Shown in pieces: positions 11,774 through 23,500 of a stretch of 64,000 bases of DNA. Position 1 is the stretch's first letter; each line of letters begins with the position of its first letter. Where the stretch lies: NCBI GenBank assembly GCA_010645155.1, contig CM021323.1:5830269-5894268 (forward strand), given 5' to 3'. The notes beneath the pieces are model-generated. The model searched no databases. It was not told the DNA's origin and worked only from the letters and a program-made list of their open reading frames with translations. The stretch comes from Tigriopus japonicus (taxonomy: Eukaryota; Arthropoda; Copepoda; Harpacticoida; Harpacticidae). Both the position numbers and the translations under genes were made by a program.

Positions 11774-14150
11774 ATTGATTAAAATCTATGGTTTTGTTTC
11801 CCTTTAAAACATGACAGACACAGATGAGGCGGTCTCCATCGCCACTGTTGCACATGTAAGTTTCTCTCTGTGATTGCCTGTGTCAGAGTGTGAGTGAGTC
11901 CATACTGGTCCACTCCATTCCAATGGTTGTCGGGTTGGTTGGTTGGCTGTACCTGGGTGTGTTGGAATAAGAACCATTGGTTTCCCTCGAGTTGGGCATC
12001 GACAGACTGCTTCACCTGTGAAACGGATTGCCCCCAAGTTGTCCAGGTGAAGGAGGAAGCAGACAGAACAAGAAGGAGGCATGCACCACATAGTTTTCTC
12101 GGCTCAGGCCAATCAACCGTTCATGAAAGTTGCTTCTTCTTACCAAGAGCCGAGAAACAACATCTTTGATATTGGAATTTTTTGGCGCTGACTGAATAGG
12201 CATGGATCATTCAGTGTTGATTTGGCCAACATTGCTTTTGTTTCCTCTCTCCAAAACCAAAATTGGCAATGGTTCTTCATGCGCTGTTGTACTTGTGAAT
12301 GTATAGAGAGTACCATTAATGTTGACAAGTTCTTCATCAGAATACCTCTCGTTTAATAATTCATTAAGTTGCTTACGAGCATGATCATTAGAACTAACAA
12401 CTTTGATTTTTCTGAGGAAATATTCTGGATAGACACGGGTTGTGTCAAAAAGAGATTCCTGATGTTTACCAAAACAAATACTATTTTTTGAAGTCTTTAA
12501 TCTATTTAGGGGGGGCAGTATATTCTCAAAATAACTTGATTCATGCAAATTGCTCAATTAATTACCGTTCATTACTTCTTCTGTCTGTTTTTGAGTCTTA
12601 GCCTTAAGGCCTTAATTGTAAGGTTTGGTTGTGCTTGAAGTTTGTTGATATAGAAAAATACAACGCAAATGTTTTTGGCGGCAAGTGTTATTCAAATTTT
12701 TAAAAGTAAAAATCGTTATGGGAACATTCCAAGTGAATATAGTAATAATAATATTAAGTAATCTTAATTACGAAATTAGGGATGTTTGTTTGCAAGCTGA
12801 ATATCTTGAAGACGTCTGTATCAGAATCAGACTAGTGTTTTCAATAAATGACGTTTAATATGACAACACGGTGTGTATTTGAGCTCAAGAAGTCATTTTT
12901 AAATTCCAAAAAATGTTGAGACCAATTCTGAGATGTAAATGCATTTGAAATCGTTGAATAGATCACGGGCAAAAACACTATATTGGTAATTAAAACATAC
13001 TTAAAAATAAATATCTGAAAAACCACTTTGACGAAAGTCTTAGATGTACTAAGAGCAGCGTTGTTCTCAAATATTTTGGAAATCTATTTCGCAGATCTTT
13101 TTTCAACGGCCTTTTTGATCGGAATTCTCGAAGGACCAAACAAGAGGGTCATTAGATCAATTCAGACAAGCGGCTAAGTAGATTTCGACAATATTATAGG
13201 TAGACACACCCATAAGAGTACTTGAGAATGGGGTTAAAGAAAATGTTCAAACAATCATCTTTTAGCATTGTTTAGGAGGCCTTTTAACGTATTTTTGCCC
13301 GGGACCATGCAGTATTGTATTAACACATCAAAAGTGGTCTCAAAAGTTTTTGGAATTTGAAAATGACTTCTAGAGCCCAAATTCATACCGTGACAAATAA
13401 TTTTTCCGCAAATGTAAAGACGCTGAAATGTAAACCCCGTTGTGACCATGTTGTAACAAAAGTTTTGGTTGAGAGCATCATTTAAAATTATTGTTTTGCT
13501 CGAGAATCCTGATCCCTGAATATGTGTAACAAAATGTTTTATCTGATTCTTGGTTCCAAATGTACGGTAGAGGAATTCTGAAAGAATGGAAACACTCGTT
13601 ACAATCGTAAACAACAATTGTCGTTGGAGATTAACAAACCAAGTACATTTTCGGAACGTTAATCAAAATCCTTGGAGTTCTTAACGAATTGACGTCAAAC
13701 ATTGAAGATAAACATCAATAGAATGACAAAACTTAACAAAGCAAACTTTAAGGCGCTTCGCTCGTTACACATTCCAAGGCTTCTACCAATAATAGTCTCA
13801 ATGCACCATCACCTTATTTTTTCTATGCTTTTGAAAGTGTTCCTCTGAGACGATAAAAACCGAAAATTTCATTCATCACGCATTCATTGTTTACATTTGA
13901 AGGTGTTGTCCTATTTATGGTGGAGATTTAAAACTCTCAAGAGGGGAAAGAAAATGTGCGATGTTGGTTGGTGCTTTCTCTCTTTTCAGAGGCTGGATTT
14001 TCAAATGCGTCGAGCGGAAAAGGGGCTTCATGCAAGCTTTTGCACTTGATCTCAAAACATGGGCACTTGTCAGGCTTCCATGACAATTGCATGGCAAGAG
14101 CAGAACCATGTGTGCGTTTCGCCTTCAAAGTTCAAGTCTAAAACAATCGA
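11774..14150. other. Intergenic region between divergent cadherin and metalloprotease genes
   Basis: The cadherin start (11773, minus) and the metalloprotease start (14151, plus) diverge, so this 2.4-kb stretch should hold both 5' UTRs and promoters. Apart from the Chapaev-like MITE at 12867-13392 I see no coding exon. Open frames around 11800-12570 on the minus strand lack domain similarity and splice context. I could not identify a convincing TATA box or initiator for either gene. Confidence 0.6.
12867..13392. mobile_element. Chapaev-like MITE, copy 1
   Basis: A 526-bp element begins CACGGTGTG and ends ACCGTG. Its terminal inverted repeats are about 65 bp and include AAGTCATTTTTAAATTCC inverted near the right end. 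It is flanked by the 4-bp direct repeat ACAA (12863-12866 and 13393-13396). A second copy lies at 34688-35232 with its own, different 4-bp duplication, which confirms the boundaries. CAC termini with 4-bp duplications are known for the Chapaev group of cut-and-paste transposons. No transposase frame is present, so it is a non-autonomous derivative. It lies between the cadherin and metalloprotease genes. Confidence 0.75.
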
Positions 14151-17100
14151 ATGAAATCGGGAATGGATTACGTCGTGAGATTGATATTTCTTGGCATTGG
14201 AGCTCTCTCAGCGTCACTAAATTCCGCCAAACCCAATTTTCTGGTTCGAAATCCAACGAAAGAGCACGTGTGTAGTGTCTTCTTCTACGTGGATCCATAC
14301 CTTTGGCGACAAGTTCATTCTTTGGAAAGTAAGTGATAAATAGGGCCTGGAAAAAAATTCTAAAGTATAAAATGTTTTAAAAATATTTCTCCTCTTTTGC
14401 TCAATTTTGTAAATATTTTGGCTGATTCAAGGAAAAAATAATTATTTTCCCGAATATTTGAGTCAGAAAAAATATTTCAGGCAAAATTGAGGAAAATAAG
14501 AGGAAAACCAATGCCCAACAGGGCTTACCCAAAATGAATCCAAAATACAAAAATCTCCACAAAATGGCATTTGTTTTGATGTTACACATTCACAACCAAG
14601 ACTACTGTCAAACACGAAAGAAACTGCGCCATCTATTGAGGCAAATTGAAAATTGTGTTGTTAAATCACTTACATGTTAAGTGTGCCTCCAAACATGGTC
14701 AAATATATCAAATTCATCAAAAACAATTTAGAAAATCAGTACACAGACAAAAATACCAAATAATGGCGTTGGCAAAAAATATTTCCTAAATATCCGGCTT
14801 TCTTTCAAACATTTAGCAAATATCTAGGGCTTTTGAATAAAATGTGTATTGGATATTTTGACACTCTTTTGCAAATATTTTTCCGGGCCCTAGACGGATA
14901 AATCTAATAGGTTGGGTGAGTTTTTTCGAAGATATGGTGTGAACAACCATTTCAAAACTCACGCAACCTAGTAGCAATTCAGGTTAAGAGTATTTTTTCA
15001 TTAATCAAGTAATGTACTTTTGTCTTATCTTCATTACAGACTGGAATGTGACTGCCACACGTCTGCGTCTCAATAGGCTCATGTCAAAAATGGTGAAAGA
15101 GGCCAATGCTATCTATTCACTTTCTGAATTCTATGGAGATGGTCACAAAATTCACAAAGGAGTGAAATTTCAACTATCACACTCCATAATTGATGAATCA
15201 CCATGCGATTTTTTTCCCAGGTTAGTTATTTTGTTCAAGTTCATTCAAATAGTTTTTTCTGATGAGGCTCAAATTCATTGTTAAAATTTTTTATCTGGTT
15301 TTCAATCTACTCAATCATTTTGGCGCGCGCTCGGTCGTTGTGACTGGCAATTCACAACATACGTTCGGTCACAGAGAGTATCCAAAAAGCACCTTTGTTT
15401 TTGAAAACTTCTTACCAAGGGTGTCTTCAAGATTAAGCAAAGATGTTATCCCCCTTTACTTGCAAATGAACAATGACATTGATGAGAATCCCAAAAGATT
15501 GAAAAGATTGAATCTGAATGTATTCCATAGAAACAAACCTATATCCTTATTTCACGCTCCAGCATGATCCACATGATCCACATGATCCGCAAGATCTTGT
15601 TAATAGTGCATTTATTTCTGACGCATGCAGATTTTGAGTATCAATCACTGATTGTACCAATATTTGTTATGAGCGAAACGCCAGCCCACAAACATGGTTT
15701 TGAATGATTATAATTATTTGGTTCAATTCAAAATTTGTTCATGTTCAGGCACATTTGCCCATGGAAGGAGGAAAAACTACTAACATGTACTGCTTGCTTC
15801 TTGCAATCGAACACATGTTTGGAAAATTGAACATTTTGGCTTCAAATATTGCAACAGATTTGATTTCTACACATTTTAGAGATCCTTTTGGCAAGATTGC
15901 GGATTGCCAGGAGCCCAATATTCCCATGTCAGACCTCTGCCATCAGCCTATCTTGTGCAAACACAACATGACCTACAATGTGTTTTGCAATGACATTCGA
16001 ACCATGCGGTATTATCTCCACTTGTTCTCCACTCAAGATCACTCTCCATTTTGCCTTTCATATGCTCTTACATATCGACAAATGAATGATTTCCAAGGTG
16101 TGGCATGGATCAAGGTACTCTTCACACTACTCAACTTGAGATCTTTTGGTTGAGGTTGCGAGACTTGGGTGAAAGAAATACATGTAACATCTTTCATAAG
16201 CATCGCGCAACCTAGTCTTCAATTCAAATAAGTATAAAGCGTTGTTTGCCTTCAAAAATAGTCTCAAATGTCTCTGAAATTTGAAGCTGACTTTTTACGC
16301 TCAAATACACATAATTTTTCTTTTATTCACGCGATGCATTGAACGACTAAATTCTAAAAACACCCAAACACGTTGCTCTCCTGATTATACTTTCATCAGT
16401 AGAGTTGGTTTCTGTGAAGAATGGGAATATCCATCTTCATTAATTAATATGGATGCTTTGCAAGGGAAACAGTACTGATATTATAACCGCAAGACTAGCT
16501 GCATTCAGGTTGTCCGTTTGGTACTTCAAAAAACGCGATGCTCTTTCTTTGGCTTTGCGTTTCAGGGATACGATTCTTCAATTACTCAATCCATAACAAA
16601 CTACGGATATTGCGCCCAAAATGATGCTCAATGTATGTCTCCCTACTACTTCAGGAATACAGGGGTCGTTAACATGAAGGTACTCTCGACATTTCAAAAT
16701 GCGATAGCCTCATAAATTGTACAAATAGTTTCCATTTGTAATTTTAATATATAGATGACCTCGGAAGAATTTCACGAGGGCGGAGCAATCAACGTGTTTG
16801 TCCACGAAATTGGACACAGTCTTGGTGCCAAACACGACGATGAGATCGATAGAGATTGCTCTAAATTTGGCCGCAAGGATGATTTGCACTTCTTGATGAC
16901 CTCAGACGTTCTGGTAAGAGTAAATAATTCATTAAATCAAATTCATCCCACGTCATTTTGCTACAATATTCGTGAGGTACTAAAGAGTTTGTTATCTTTC
17001 CAGAAAATCATTGACGGAAATACCTCTGGAACTTTGTCAACCTGTGCCATGCGAGACATTGGGAAGAACCTTGATCGCATGACATGTTGGCAGACTCGGA

Positions 17101-17505
17101 GTGGTCTTGACAATTTTAGAGAGTCAGATCCAAGGAATGAGCCCAATTGCGAGTACTTTGCTCGGCGCATCGAAAGATCCGATTGCTTACGTTTGGAACG
17201 AGCTAAGAACGGTCTAATCAATATCATTTGGAGTGAGTACAATAGGATACTGAAGAATGAATGGATCACGTCGTGTTCACATTTGAGCGCACGTGTATTT
17301 TGCAGCTGTGGCATTTGTATCAGTATTGCTTGGCCTTGGGATTGTGCTTTTGAGGCTGCACGCCACTTTCAGCTGTTTGGAGGTCGTAGTTCACAAGGTG
17401 CAACGCGAAAACATCAATCACGATATGAGGAATGAGGTGTCAGTCATGAACTTTGGGATCGGTAACTATTGGAAGATGAGCGACGCCACACTGAACACCA
17501 CCTAG
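14151..17505 (+). CDS. ADAM/reprolysin-like membrane-anchored zinc metalloprotease
   Basis: Predicted cell-surface metzincin protease. Well-supported exons: 14151-14328, 15040-15220, 15749-16114, 16566-16679, 16755-16913, 17004-17232, 17306-17505 (stop TAG). Exon 15375-15519 is less certain but restores phase. The first exon has an ATG and a hydrophobic signal (VVRLIFLGIGALSASL). The catalytic zinc motif is in 16755-16913: HEIGHSLGAKHDDE (HExxHxxGxxHD), followed by LMTSDV as a likely Met-turn. The segment LHLFSTQDHSPFCLSYALTY at 16015-16075 matches the family's central beta-strand region. The last exon encodes a transmembrane helix (VAFVSVLLGLGIVLLRL) and a short tail ending ATLNTT. I see no disintegrin, EGF-like or long Cys-rich domain, so it is shorter than typical ADAMs. 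A segment at about 16372-16471 looks protein-like (FISRVGFCEEWEYPSS) but could not be joined in phase. Confidence 0.8.
14860..14975. repeat. Small imperfect inverted repeat in metalloprotease intron 1
   Basis: The arms around ATAGGTTGGGTGAGTTTT (about 14908-14925) and AAAACTCACGCAACCTA (about 14956-14972) pair with a few mismatches. The surrounding intron (14329-15039) is very AT-rich, with many AAATATTT blocks, and holds nothing else I can name. It may be a MITE remnant. Confidence 0.35.
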
Positions 17506-17514
17506 CGGTCAAAT

Positions 17515-20500
17515 TCACAAACTATCCGGGCTGAGGTTGTGCCACATGACAATGGTCTCCTTGGGAATCTGAATGGCTTTGTTCCAATGTTCCTCGCCAG
17601 ATCCCTTGGCCAACATGGAACTTCCAAGGACAACGAAACCAATGTCTTTGTCTGGAAATTGAATGAAAACAAACAACTCAATGAGAAGTTTTGTAGTTGA
17701 TGACATGCAATGGATCCAAAGTTTTCTTTGCACCTCTGTCTAGCATGTTGGTGGCTTCCACCACTTGAATTGCGATACCCATCTCTTTCATGGCCTCAAT
17801 GTCGACTTTGAAATTAAACGATTGATTGAAGGCCACTTCATCCGATGAAACCTTGATGACGTCTGTCTTCTTGATCTTGACGGTCTTCAAATTCTGCTGG
17901 AGGCACACTTTCACATAGCATTTGTTCAAGCCTGGGGCCCAAGACTAAAATGGAAACAAGCTTTGAGGCAATTTCCCCTTTCCAAAGTACATTGCACCCG
18001 ATAAGTGTAATTCTGTCAAGTAGAGGGCGCTCCACATAGGAACACCAGAGGGACAAACGAACAAACATTTTTAGAACGAACGTTTTAACCGAACCAGATT
18101 GTGTTGTTGTGGATCTCTAGTATAGTAACATCCCTTACCTCTAAACTATCGCATTGGTAAACAGCAACTGTGAGCCTTTCCAATGTCGGATTTGCACACA
18201 GGGATAACTTCACCCGAGGCGTCGCTCCTTCCTCTTCCTCATCGCTTTGGTCCTGAACGTGTTCCGTAAACACCTGGGAAATGCAAAGAATCCAAGAACT
18301 TTACATAAGAACGCTCAAGATCTTGAATTTGGAACCTCCTCTAACCATCTGCCATTAAGTTGTTCGAAAATGTATCTAGAGACGTCATGCAAGAATAATT
18401 GGCACGAACTTTTATATTGTGACAAGACTAATGAAAACAGAGCGAGGAAATTGTTGGTCACGACCCTTGAAATATTCATTTCTCTACTAGCTAAAAATTT
18501 CCTTTAGAGGCAAGTCCTGGCAAAACGATCAAAAGAAAGGAACAGATTGCAAAACAAGAAGTTTTCCTCAAAGGATTGGAACGAGCAATACCCGAGTTTT
18601 GAGCTCTCTCTCTTTCTCGCTCAACGAAATGCATTACTTTAAGAGTAATACCTATGATATTTCAAAGCCAAACTTTTTGACAACTTCGTCGACCTTGAGC
18701 TTTTTGCAGCTCATTTTTTCATTCTTGTGACAACCAGGTTGAAAAAACATAATGCGACGCAGTTTCACTTCGCACCATCAGGGCCTAACCAAAGGTCAGA
18801 AATGTATTGAGTAATCAAGCCCATACTCACCTCAAAGGAATCTTTGGGTGGATGTCTCATTGGTTTGAGGACCACACCAATGCGAGCGGGTTTTCTGTGG
18901 CCTCGATTTCCCAGAAAATTGATTCTCAACGTTCGATTGGGAAGGTCGGATCGCGATACCTTTTGGTAAAAGTATTACTATTACTGCCGCCATCATTCAT
19001 TAACTTGGAGTTCCAGGCACACTGGAACTTGAAAGAGAGTTGGGAACTCACCGGAAAGAGATATGTCTTGTGGCTGTCTTTCTGAGTGTATGTTCCATTA
19101 ATGAGACTCCTTTCGTCGGGAAGAAGAGTCATGCTGAGAAAAAGCGACAAAAGAAGAAGATTACCTTAGAGGAATAACTGTAAAGTGTTCTTTGGAATGC
19201 TCCAAATTAGGGATGTTGGAAATCAATCTTCATTAAAGTTTTTGAGAATTTTTAGAAGAATTGCCAATTAGAAAAAGTTTGGGAATCAAGACTACGTTGA
19301 GGAAGGAAGAGAAAAGTCACCGAACCGATTGGAGTAGTTTTTTAAAGGGATATTATTTTTTCTCTTTTCTCATTACTTTTGGGTTTTTTTCGCTGCTCTT
19401 TAATTTAAAAAAAAAAATATCTGTCGACAGGTCACAAGCGGCGCTAAAAGAATAGAAATTGGCATGTATGTGAAAGAATATATGGTAGGCAATCGATAAA
19501 ATAAGGGGAAAGAACCCGTATCATTCGTGTCCGATCCAGACCTTTTGATCCCTAATATTTATTTGAAGTTCCAGAACTTCATGACTGATTTGGGGGATTA
19601 TTCGGACGTTTAAGCAAGTTTGTTTGTTGGAAGGTCTTGACAAAAAGCTCTCAGTACTGCTGGGATCAATCTGGGATCGACCAAGGAAATCGTAAGACTT
19701 CCTAAGATCACGTGAGGATCTTCAGTGATCCTTGGATCGACTAACAACTAGCTGGAATCATAGTACCCATAGAATTCCATAGAGAAAACATTGACGTCAT
19801 TTTGTCCGCCTTGTTGACTTGCTTTCAATGCCTTAATTTTTACTTATCTTCTACATTGGACATCTTATCATGAATTAGGAGAATCAAAGACTTCACAGGG
19901 GGCCACATGCACAAAACTAAAGCTTTTCAAAATTTTGCCTTCCAAGAAATTGCTAATTTGGGCAAGTTTCAACCAATCACTGACGCTGAATGGTCCTTAA
20001 TGCCTGTTATGAAAATTCACGACCGGACTGCTCTGGTATCTCTCCTCTATGGAACTTTATGGTGGTGCCAGCAAAAAAGAAACAGTTTCCTTAAGCGTCC
20101 GAATAAACGGTACTGTATTTTAAAATTACTCTCCATGGGAGCCGAAAAAACCTACTTCAGCCTGTATTGTTGAAAGATACCCTAAATTAGATATGCACAT
20201 TTTTGTAATCCAGTAATAAAAAAACTGAAATGTAGCTTAAATGTTTGCTATCTCAAGAAACCGAACATGGAAACACACCTAAAAATGTTAAGCATGACGT
20301 GTTCTATTCTTTTTTTTTTGCGGATTTTTTATTACCGCTACAAGGAATGCGATTCCCTGTAAATTGAAGGATTTCTCCCGACAGCTTCAATCCGACCCCC
20401 AACAGGATTCGAACCTACGCCGTCTGGGGAAGCACTTACACTCGGCACTTTTAAGAACGCGCTAGTACGCGTTGTAAATTATTTCAAATTCATTGGGGCG

Positions 20501-23500
20501 TGACCTTGTAATAAGGATTATTATTATATACAGGGTTGTCACGAATTAGATTCCCAGAACAAATCAAGAATCAGACGTGGCGCATTATGTTTGTGATTAA
20601 ATTGCACTAATACAAATTGAAGAAAACAGTTCAGGTATACTTGAGCAAAGTGTTTTTTAAATTGATTAATTTGGAGATGTTTTTTTAAAAACGACTCCCC
20701 CACCCTAAGTACGCGCACTCTATTGGCAAGCACAAAACAGTTAACAAAATTTTGAAGGTGATCAGTTATAAGTTGTAAATTGTAAATAGTGTTGTTGGTT
20801 GTTAGTTAAGGAGTCAGTACATCACTGATAAAGGGTGTTTCATGAAGGAATATTCCCGCTCCTTGCCACTTTGTGGTTGCCAATGATATATATTGGTAGT
20901 TGTTTGGATTGAAAGACGGTTCAACGCTAAATTGTGACTCCAAAGAGTTGAGTTTGGAGGGTGGCAGTCAGCCAGGATCGTACCCCAGCCATCTGCTCGA
21001 CAAACTGACGCAGTACGCACTACGCCATGCCTCACCCACCAATTATGAACAGTATTTCTTGTTTTAATTTCAATAGGCTGACCACACATATAAGCATTCA
21101 AACTTGGCCTCGTCTCCATCATAGTGAAAACGAGCTTGATGAAGCGAGTTTTTGGGAAGCAGAGAACATGAACCCTTAGCTTTTAAAGCTGTCTGTGCAG
21201 GTTTTCTCCTTATTATGATACTGTTGCTCAATTAGCTGATGCAAAGTCACTCCACCCGTTTTAAAAAAAAAACATCCTTAGGACTGACATTGTTGTGATG
21301 CATCAGACAACAAAGACAAACTGTTTGACACACACCTGAGGCTAGTTTTTTAGACACAAAAGATCGATCTCAAGATCGTACTATAGTACTACATATAAGT
21401 CCGATCTTGAGATCGATCTTTGCGGCTAAAAAACTAGCCTCGGTGCTTGTCTTATTTAGACCCCTAATTAACTTCATCGTCTCTTTTTGTCACAATTTTA
21501 CCATTTAAGTTTCGAGGACTCTAATTTGAAACAACCCTGTATCCTTCGTTCGTTGAGTTACCAAACTGTCTCTCGAGTCAGTACTGACTATGAATTCTCT
21601 GATTGGATCGTGGGTCTTACCTCAATCCAATGTCATCGTATTCCTTGGGGAAGTGCTTAAGTTTCAAGATGGAGATCTCCAGGAACTCCTTTTGTGAAAG
21701 ATATTTCACTTTGAACTTTACCATCTTCTGCTCTCCATCGCAATCCACGCTAATCTCTCGGTAAAGCTCAGGGTTCAAGGAGCCCAGGTCGTCTGAGATG
21801 AAAAAAGATATGAAAGCTCTATAGAAATCAATTACCCTGCCTCTGATCCATTAACACACCTCGCCTAGATGTGGAAATATTAGCTGGATACACGAATACG
21901 CTCGTGTTATTTGATTGGAAACTGGGATTTCGGGCTCGAGGACTTCGCGGACTCACTGGGACTTGAAAGCCCGTGGTTTCTGCGGGTGAAGCCTCCTTGG
22001 ACGAGGAAAACGAGAACAAAGACGATGAGCAAGACGAAATAGATGGACGACACGATGAGAGTCTAAAATTAAGAAGGATAGATGGCCAATGTGAGCAAGA
22101 GATATGGACAGAACAAGCACTGCTGGATTGCCTGGACGCCGATGCTCGCAAAAGCAATCATGATTTCCAGTACGGACAGTTAAATTTTCAAAGAAAACGA
22201 ATTCCCGAATCCCTCTGGAAGGCAGTAAGGATGCCTCATTGAGAGAAATGATTTTTTTTCAGCCCAAGGTGGAATAACTTACCTCCGAGAGATCAAGCTG
22301 TATTGCGAGGGCGATGCTGAAGTTGGAGTAGATGGATAACTTGGACAAGGGGATATCGAAAAAGGCGAAAGTAATTGCAAATTGGAGTGAGAAGAGGCTC
22401 CAGAAGTAGCGGGACCTGAAAAAGTCAAATGGACGACATCAAGTTTCTACTGACTTGCCATGAGTGACGACTGGATCTGGTTTTGCTTCACTCACAATTG
22501 GATGCATTGCTTTTCCAGCTTCCATTGCTGCAACTAAAAGCAGAGCCCGCAGAGTAAGCTCTATTTTCAGCTCTTTTTCGCCTAATGAGAGAGAGAGAAA
22601 GAAAGAAAGATACAAGATAGATTTAAGATCTGTTGGTTCTTAATTAGTGGATCGTCGTGGTGGTAAAAAAAACAACAGCCTTTTGTGCAAAAAACCAATC
22701 CTAAAATTCCACACAAAAAAATCAAGGCCTTTAATGCTTCTTTCGAAACACAATAATACGGTACTTGTCCGTTGCTCGAAACCGATATTTGGTGAAAAGT
22801 TCTTTTGGCTCCATCATTAATTATCGGTTGATTTGTATGTTTCAGAACAGATGTAAATCACTAGGAATCAAAACTATGCTTAGATCAAATGTAAACCTAC
22901 TACTGCTACGGGTATTGAAAATTTGTTTGAAATTTTTAAGGCTCCATTCAGCCCATAAAAAAAGCAAGTTGCATAACCAAATAGAGATTTGTCAATTTTT
23001 GTGAATGGAATGTCCATCATGCTTAACCCCTAAATCCTCTAAATCCACGTTTTAAAACTAACCTGAGGAAAGGTGAAGTACAGGGACTTGGATGAGGACT
23101 GAGAAAACCTTGCTCATCGGGATTCACTGGGGATTTTTGACTCGACAAACTGTCTCTCTTGAAGTTAAGAGGCGTCAAAACCGGGGAAACAGACCTCGGA
23201 CTTGGACTCGGACTAGAGTTTTCAAAGTGAAAAGAAGTAATTTTACATACGTCCATTGAAGAAAATTTCATGCTTGAAAGGCCCTACTTTGGGGAAAGAT
23301 TAGAGTCATACGACCGCGAGAAGTCACTCTCACATCTTGAGAAAAGCGATGGAACAATGGTGGATGAGGGCGAGGAGCACAAATGGTCATCGGTAGGTGC
23401 TCGAACAAAGGGTCCTCGAATCACTTTATCTGTGCCGCCGCATGTTGGTTTTAAAAAGGCGGCGTCCGTTTTGAAGCTAGAACACTCGTATGATTAGTTG

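Noticed and set aside
21990..22062. A strongly hydrophobic, transmembrane-looking frame (VSSIYFVLLIVFVLVFLV) in a C2-gene exon
   Set aside because: It is the wrong reading frame. Phases from the upstream exons (23063-23212, 22496-22581, 22283-22415) and from the downstream C2 domains all require the Ser-rich frame, and the hydrophobic frame hits a stop before the exon ends.
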